Positions 14,812-18,056 of a DNA stretch of 18,056 bases are shown one piece after another (the stretch's first letter is position 1; each line of letters begins with the position of its first letter). Below the pieces are notes generated by a model. The model saw only the letters and a list, made by a program, of their open reading frames with translations. It searched no databases and was not told where the DNA came from. The DNA comes from Candidatus Komeilibacteria bacterium (GTDB lineage: Bacteria > Patescibacteriota > Patescibacteriia > UBA1558 > 2-01-FULL-52-15), in NCBI GenBank assembly GCA_016204595.1, contig JACQKJ010000009.1:1-18056 (forward strand), given 5' to 3'. The position numbers and the translations under genes were made by a program.

Positions 14812-16361
14812 AATGCGCTTAGGGTTCGATGATTAATGATCATCACGGGCGTGCTGGCCTCGGATACCGCAACGCCGGAGAGCGCACGAAAACGCGCTAG
14901 TGAAGCAAGCGGTTGCAGGATCAACTCCTGTTCGATACATCCCGGCGGAAGAGCTATCGCGGTGCGCTCACCGTCAACCGAGAGAAGAGCGACCGCATCG
15001 GTCAGTCCGGCTTCGTGAGCTCCTGGAATCCCGAGCGCGCCGTAGAGATCCATGATCCGCACATCCGTACCTCGATACGATATCTGTTTCGGCGCTGCAA
15101 CTTCGGGTCCATGAGGTAATTGTATAACTTTCTCGACGGCAAATAAAGGCAGTGCAAATGCGTACGGACCCCATTGCCAGGTAAGGGCCCGAAAGAGCGT
15201 AGGCGTGATCGAGACGTACATATCGAAACGTGTCCCGCGAGGGTTTGATGCCACCTCGACACGGCCCCCGAGCGACTCGGCCGCAGCCCGTACCAAAGGC
15301 AGTCCGATCCCCCGTCCCGACGTAAGCGTTGCGCGATCCCGCGAGCTTACTCCCTTGATGAACAAAAGCTCATATTGCTTCCGTTGAGAAAGTTTCGCTT
15401 TCGAAGACAAGAGACCGTGCGCTATAGCGCGTTTTCGCAGAACCGCCCAGTCGATCCCGTGACCGGTGTCCTCGACCTGCAGACCGATCTTATCGTTCTT
15501 GAGACTGAACGTCAGGGTAACGGTTCCGCTGTCTCCTTCGCGAAAACCGTGATCGATCGCATTTTTGATAAGCTGCACGCATACCTCCTTCAAAGAATCG
15601 AGCACGTGCCGTTCGAACCGAAGCTGGTTATCGCGGAACGCGAACGTAATGAATTTTTTTTTCTGCCGTGCAAGATCACGCACCAATCGCGCAAGGAACA
15701 CGAAATACTGTCTGACCGGTATCATTTTCATTTCGATGACCGCCTGACGAAGAGCGCTTGTTCTGGTCGCCAGATTGAAAAGACCGAGCGTCGTGCCGCC
15801 CGTGTCGCCGCGCTTATGAAGGCGCTGCGTCTGCTGATTGGAGGCGATAAGCTCATTCGCAAGTGCCAGCGTCTCTTCCAAACTGTCGGTCGGCACGTCA
15901 ACGAAGGATCCCAGGGGCGCATAGACGTCTGCTGCGGAGCTTTCGGCAACCGTTGCCGACGGGTCCTTGCGATCGTGCGTGGGGCCTGCTTGCTTCGATC
16001 GCATGGTGAATGCAACGGACGGACCAAGATCCATCTCGGTATCGTTCTCCTCTATATGCTGCAAGTCGCCCCTGAAAGCATCGACCAGAACGAACAGGTG
16101 GTCGCTATCGGAACTGGTCAGACGCGCACCGCCGTGCTTGAGCGCCAGAAAGAATTCTTCGACGGCATGCACGGCATTTGCAAGCTGCAAAAAATTCATG
16201 GTCGCGGAATCTCCTTTGAGCGCATGCAGCAGACCGAGTGTTTGGTCAATGCGGAGATTGCTGTCGGGTTGTTTCTCAAGTTGCAGGAAGATGTCCTCAA
16301 GCTCCTTCAGTTTGCCGCGCGCTTCGTTCAAAAATAATGCTTTGTATTGTATCAGGCGCAT
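14808..16361 (-). CDS. cheA: Chemotaxis-type histidine kinase CheA, short form
   Basis: A 517-residue kinase when started at the ATG at 16361, which overlaps the cheW stop by 10 nt. P1/HPt domain: phosphoacceptor H46 in HALKGDS. A variable linker follows (about 110-165) with no recognisable P2 (CheY/CheB-binding) domain. The P3 dimerisation region includes EMKMIPVRQYF and LVRDLA (about 210-231). P4 ATPase: N box LIKNAIDHGF (264-273), G1 box EDTGHGID (297-304), G2 SGRGIGL (348-354). P5 is CheW-like (about 385-517). All catalytic motifs look intact. CheA takes its signal from receptor/CheW arrays and phosphorylates the regulator. Compared with the family norm of 650-700 residues it is short because P2 is missing. 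A longer frame reaching 16436 would overlap cheW further and is not preferred. Confidence 0.92.
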   Translation of the reverse strand: MRLIQYKALFLNEARGKLKELEDIFLQLEKQPDSNLRIDQTLGLLHALKGDSATMNFLQLANAVHAVEEFFLALKHGGARLTSSDSDHLFVLVDAFRGDLQHIEENDTEMDLGPSVAFTMRSKQAGPTHDRKDPSATVAESSAADVYAPLGSFVDVPTDSLEETLALANELIASNQQTQRLHKRGDTGGTTLGLFNLATRTSALRQAVIEMKMIPVRQYFVFLARLVRDLARQKKKFITFAFRDNQLRFERHVLDSLKEVCVQLIKNAIDHGFREGDSGTVTLTFSLKNDKIGLQVEDTGHGIDWAVLRKRAIAHGLLSSKAKLSQRKQYELLFIKGVSSRDRATLTSGRGIGLPLVRAAAESLGGRVEVASNPRGTRFDMYVSITPTLFRALTWQWGPYAFALPLFAVEKVIQLPHGPEVAAPKQISYRGTDVRIMDLYGALGIPGAHEAGLTDAVALLSVDGERTAIALPPGCIEQELILQPLASLARFRALSGVAVSEASTPVMIINHRTLSAL

Positions 16362-16795
16362 ACGTGTTCGGTAATGAGCTTCTGTACATCTACGAGCGCT
16401 ATCGACCGTTTCCGATAGACGCATTCCTGCTGCCATAGGCCGGTCTTCGGCGTACTGCTTCGCTTCACGTGCGGCTTTGCAATGACGCCGATAGTCTCAT
16501 GGGCGAGAATACCGTAATATTCCTTGTTCCAACGGAACATCACGATATCCTTGGCATCGGAGCTCGATCCCTTGTTGTCGAGCGGCGCTACATCGATAAT
16601 AGAAACGAGCTGCCCCTGCAGATATGCAATACCAACAAAAACCCTTGATCTATTCCCCGGCACCGGCACAACCTGCGACGCGGGAGTCACTCCCTCCATG
16701 CTATCGAGCGGAAGCGCGTACGCTCCCTGCTTTACGGTGAACGCGAATACTGGCCGATCCTTGGCCGAGGGCTTTATACTTTTTTCACTTGGCAT
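16352..16795 (-). CDS. cheW: CheW-like coupling protein
   Basis: A 147-residue protein, almost entirely one CheW domain. Recognisable segments are FAFTVKQGAYALPLDSMEGV, then GIAYLQGQLVSIIDVAPL (equivalent to the family's LRG...VIDL strand) and IVMFRWNKEYYGILAHETIGV. CheW bridges receptor tips to CheA in the cytoplasm. The start at the ATG at 16795 overlaps the receptor gene's stop by 11 nt. A GTG start at 16822 is possible but buries nine more residues in the receptor gene. The 3-prime end overlaps cheA by 10 nt. Overlaps on both sides fit a tightly coupled array operon. Confidence 0.88.
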   Translation of the reverse strand: MPSEKSIKPSAKDRPVFAFTVKQGAYALPLDSMEGVTPASQVVPVPGNRSRVFVGIAYLQGQLVSIIDVAPLDNKGSSSDAKDIVMFRWNKEYYGILAHETIGVIAKPHVKRSSTPKTGLWQQECVYRKRSIALVDVQKLITEHVCA

Positions 16796-17996
16796 GTGTA
16801 TCTCGCGATCCGATAAGCTCACTTAATTTCGCTATGCTTTCAGTCAGTTTGCGGACTACCGTGCTGCTGGCGCGTATTCCTCCTGCCTGTTCTTCGGCCA
16901 ACATGCCGATCTTTCGAGCATCACGGACCGTGGCCTTTGCCTGCCCCGTCAGATCACCCGAATGTTCAGCTATCTCAACGGTGCTGGCCGATTGACCGCC
17001 GACCGCCGTGTCGATAACCCTGACGCTCTCGGCGATTTTTCTCGCATCACGGGACATGGTAGCAAGCCGTTCCAGGGCTTTGTTGAGAACAGACAAACTG
17101 CTTTCAGCTTCAGTGCGAAGCTCGCCGGCGGATTGTTTGCTTCGGGAGAGTTCGGTTTGAATGCTCGCCACGAGCCCATTGATCTTCATGCTTGCCTCAC
17201 GTGTCGTCAGAGCCAGACGTCCAACTTCCGATACCAATCCCGATAAGCCGCGGCCATGCTCTGCCGATTTATTCGCCTCAACGGAAGCGTTGAGACTGAG
17301 ATACTGGGTGGCGACGGAAATCCTGCCGACATCGGCCGCAATGCTGTCTACCTTCGCGCTGTAATGTGCCAGGGTCTCAAGAAGAACTTCATGTGATGTC
17401 GAAAGACGTTTTATGCTGCTCAAGCTCTGACCTGCGTCCTTTGCCTCATCTTGGCTGCGCGCCGCCAATTGATCGATAAGCGCTACGTTCTTTGCTGCGA
17501 CCTGCGTTTGTTTTCCGATATCGGCGAGTGACGAGACAATGGATGCTATCTCACGATCAACGCTCTTAATATCGTCAAGTTGGTCCTTATAGTTTTTAAA
17601 TAAGCTGTCGGCAACCGTCTGCTGTGTATGCATGGTCGTCTCCGTTGACGCAATGCTCTCCTGTATCTTCCCGGCGGACGTTTGTAGATCTTGGATGGTC
17701 CTCTGAATGGGGGAAATGATCCGCTTCGAGGTCATGCGTATGAAGGCATACAGAACGATGAGCGCTCCGGCGGGCGCAAGTATGAATGAAATGGTCAGCC
17801 GTCGTTGCGCATCATAGAATCTGGCGAATACCTCCCTCGCGTCAATCGTCCCAAGCGCCTGCGCCCGCGAGACAAGCGCCAGTTCACGAAGCGTGGCATA
17901 CACAAACGGTATCACCACAATCAGCGGCACGAGAGCAACCGCCAGGAACCAGAAAATAAAAATGATATTCAGGCGACTATTCCGGGTATCGATCAT
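16785..17996 (-). CDS. Minimal methyl-accepting chemotaxis receptor
   Basis: A 403-residue protein. Two membrane helices (about 10-34 and 68-87) enclose only some 33 residues, so there is no room for a normal ligand-binding domain. A short HAMP-like stretch follows (SKRIISPIQRTIQDL, 90-104), then a long cytoplasmic coiled-coil hairpin. The hairpin tip is divergent: TQYLSLNASVEANKSAEHGRG (230-250), where most receptors read QTNLLALNAAIEAARAGE.GRG. The EHGRG and SEVGRLA segments needed for CheW/CheA docking are recognisable. The stop overlaps cheW. The protein probably senses something in or at the membrane. By analogy with PilJ of the Pseudomonas Pil-Chp system the signal may come from the pilus, but PilJ has a large external domain, so this is inference. 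Confidence 0.87.
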   Translation of the reverse strand: MIDTRNSRLNIIFIFWFLAVALVPLIVVIPFVYATLRELALVSRAQALGTIDAREVFARFYDAQRRLTISFILAPAGALIVLYAFIRMTSKRIISPIQRTIQDLQTSAGKIQESIASTETTMHTQQTVADSLFKNYKDQLDDIKSVDREIASIVSSLADIGKQTQVAAKNVALIDQLAARSQDEAKDAGQSLSSIKRLSTSHEVLLETLAHYSAKVDSIAADVGRISVATQYLSLNASVEANKSAEHGRGLSGLVSEVGRLALTTREASMKINGLVASIQTELSRSKQSAGELRTEAESSLSVLNKALERLATMSRDARKIAESVRVIDTAVGGQSASTVEIAEHSGDLTGQAKATVRDARKIGMLAEEQAGGIRASSTVVRKLTESIAKLSELIGSRDTHAK

Positions 17997-18009
17997 GCTG
18001 TGTACTTAA

Positions 18010-18038
18010 ATAAAAAAGTTCGGTCCTCAAAACCGAAC
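18010..18038 (-). terminator. Rho-independent terminator-like hairpin just before the receptor gene
   Basis: On the minus strand GTTCGGT - TTTGAGG - ACCGAAC (plus 18018-18038, 7-bp stem, 7-nt loop) is followed at once by TTTTTT (plus 18012-18017). This has the form of an intrinsic terminator for a gene upstream of the window. The U-run ends only 15 nt before the receptor ATG at 17996, so there is no room for a normal promoter between them. The opposite strand also has a T-run (18046-18051), but it starts 7 nt beyond the stem. The hairpin may end an upstream unit or act as an attenuator for this operon. Confidence 0.7.
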
Positions 18039-18056
18039 GACAGGATTTTTTCAATA

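Noticed and set aside
1..18056. TGA recoding (code 25, as in Gracilibacteria/Absconditabacteria)
   Set aside because: TGA ends several genes exactly at overlaps with the next start (cheA, regulator, cheW, receptor, PilX-like), so it works as a stop here.
1..18056. tRNA, rRNA, prophage, integrase or complete insertion sequence
   Set aside because: None was recognised by eye on either strand; gene density leaves no room except in the two repeat-bearing gaps.

Overview
The window is one continuous block of thirteen genes, all on the minus strand, so transcription runs from high to low coordinates. It encodes a type IV pilus (T4P) assembly machine joined to a chemosensory (Che) array. The genes overlap or nearly touch throughout. 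The largest gaps are 129 bp and 96 bp, and both hold inverted repeats. TGA and TAA work as ordinary stops. No outer-membrane secretin, LPS or periplasmic gene is seen. The mix of a T4P operon full of giant decorated pilin-like proteins, an archaeal-type AMP/thymidine phosphorylase, weak or absent Shine-Dalgarno sequences and mid GC content suggests a Candidate Phyla Radiation (Patescibacteria, perhaps Parcubacteria-like) bacterium. That assignment is inference from gene content, not a database result.

Layout in transcription order. (1) At 18010-18038, a terminator-like hairpin. (2) At 17996-14206, the chemosensory genes: a methyl-accepting protein with almost no external domain, CheW, CheA without an obvious P2 domain, and a response regulator with a C-terminal zinc ribbon. 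Their ends overlap by 11, 10 and 4 nt, and the regulator overlaps pilB by 4 nt. (3) At 14209-11299, the assembly ATPase PilB and platform protein PilC. (4) At 11202-3400, four pilin-like proteins and one very large Ig-repeat surface protein. Two of the pilins carry large modules that appear to be inserted inside the pilin fold: a LamG lectin-like domain, and a seven-blade propeller that itself contains a DNRLRE-type domain. (5) At 3400-1523, a PilM-like actin-fold protein fused to a membrane segment and an extra C-terminal domain. (6) At 1517-24, an AMP/thymidine phosphorylase coupled to the end of the operon.

Working model (inference): the membrane receptor senses the membrane or pilus state and CheW/CheA phosphorylate the regulator. 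The regulator, whose gene is translationally coupled to pilB, adjusts pilus extension. The decorated minor pilins form an adhesive tip for contact with a surface or host cell. No major pilin, PilT, prepilin peptidase, separate PilN/PilO, CheR or CheB lies in the window.

The most unusual structure is at the DNA level. Three of the four pilin genes carry inverted or duplicated copies of their own prepilin cleavage-site coding sequence. In two of them the repeat arm ends at the first base of the Phe codon of the G|F cleavage site. In the third, a 165-bp, hairpin-rich, frame-preserving insertion separates two G-F-I sites. This looks like a family of small palindromic elements targeting or derived from prepilin leader sequences, or a set of regulatory hairpins on pilin mRNAs.
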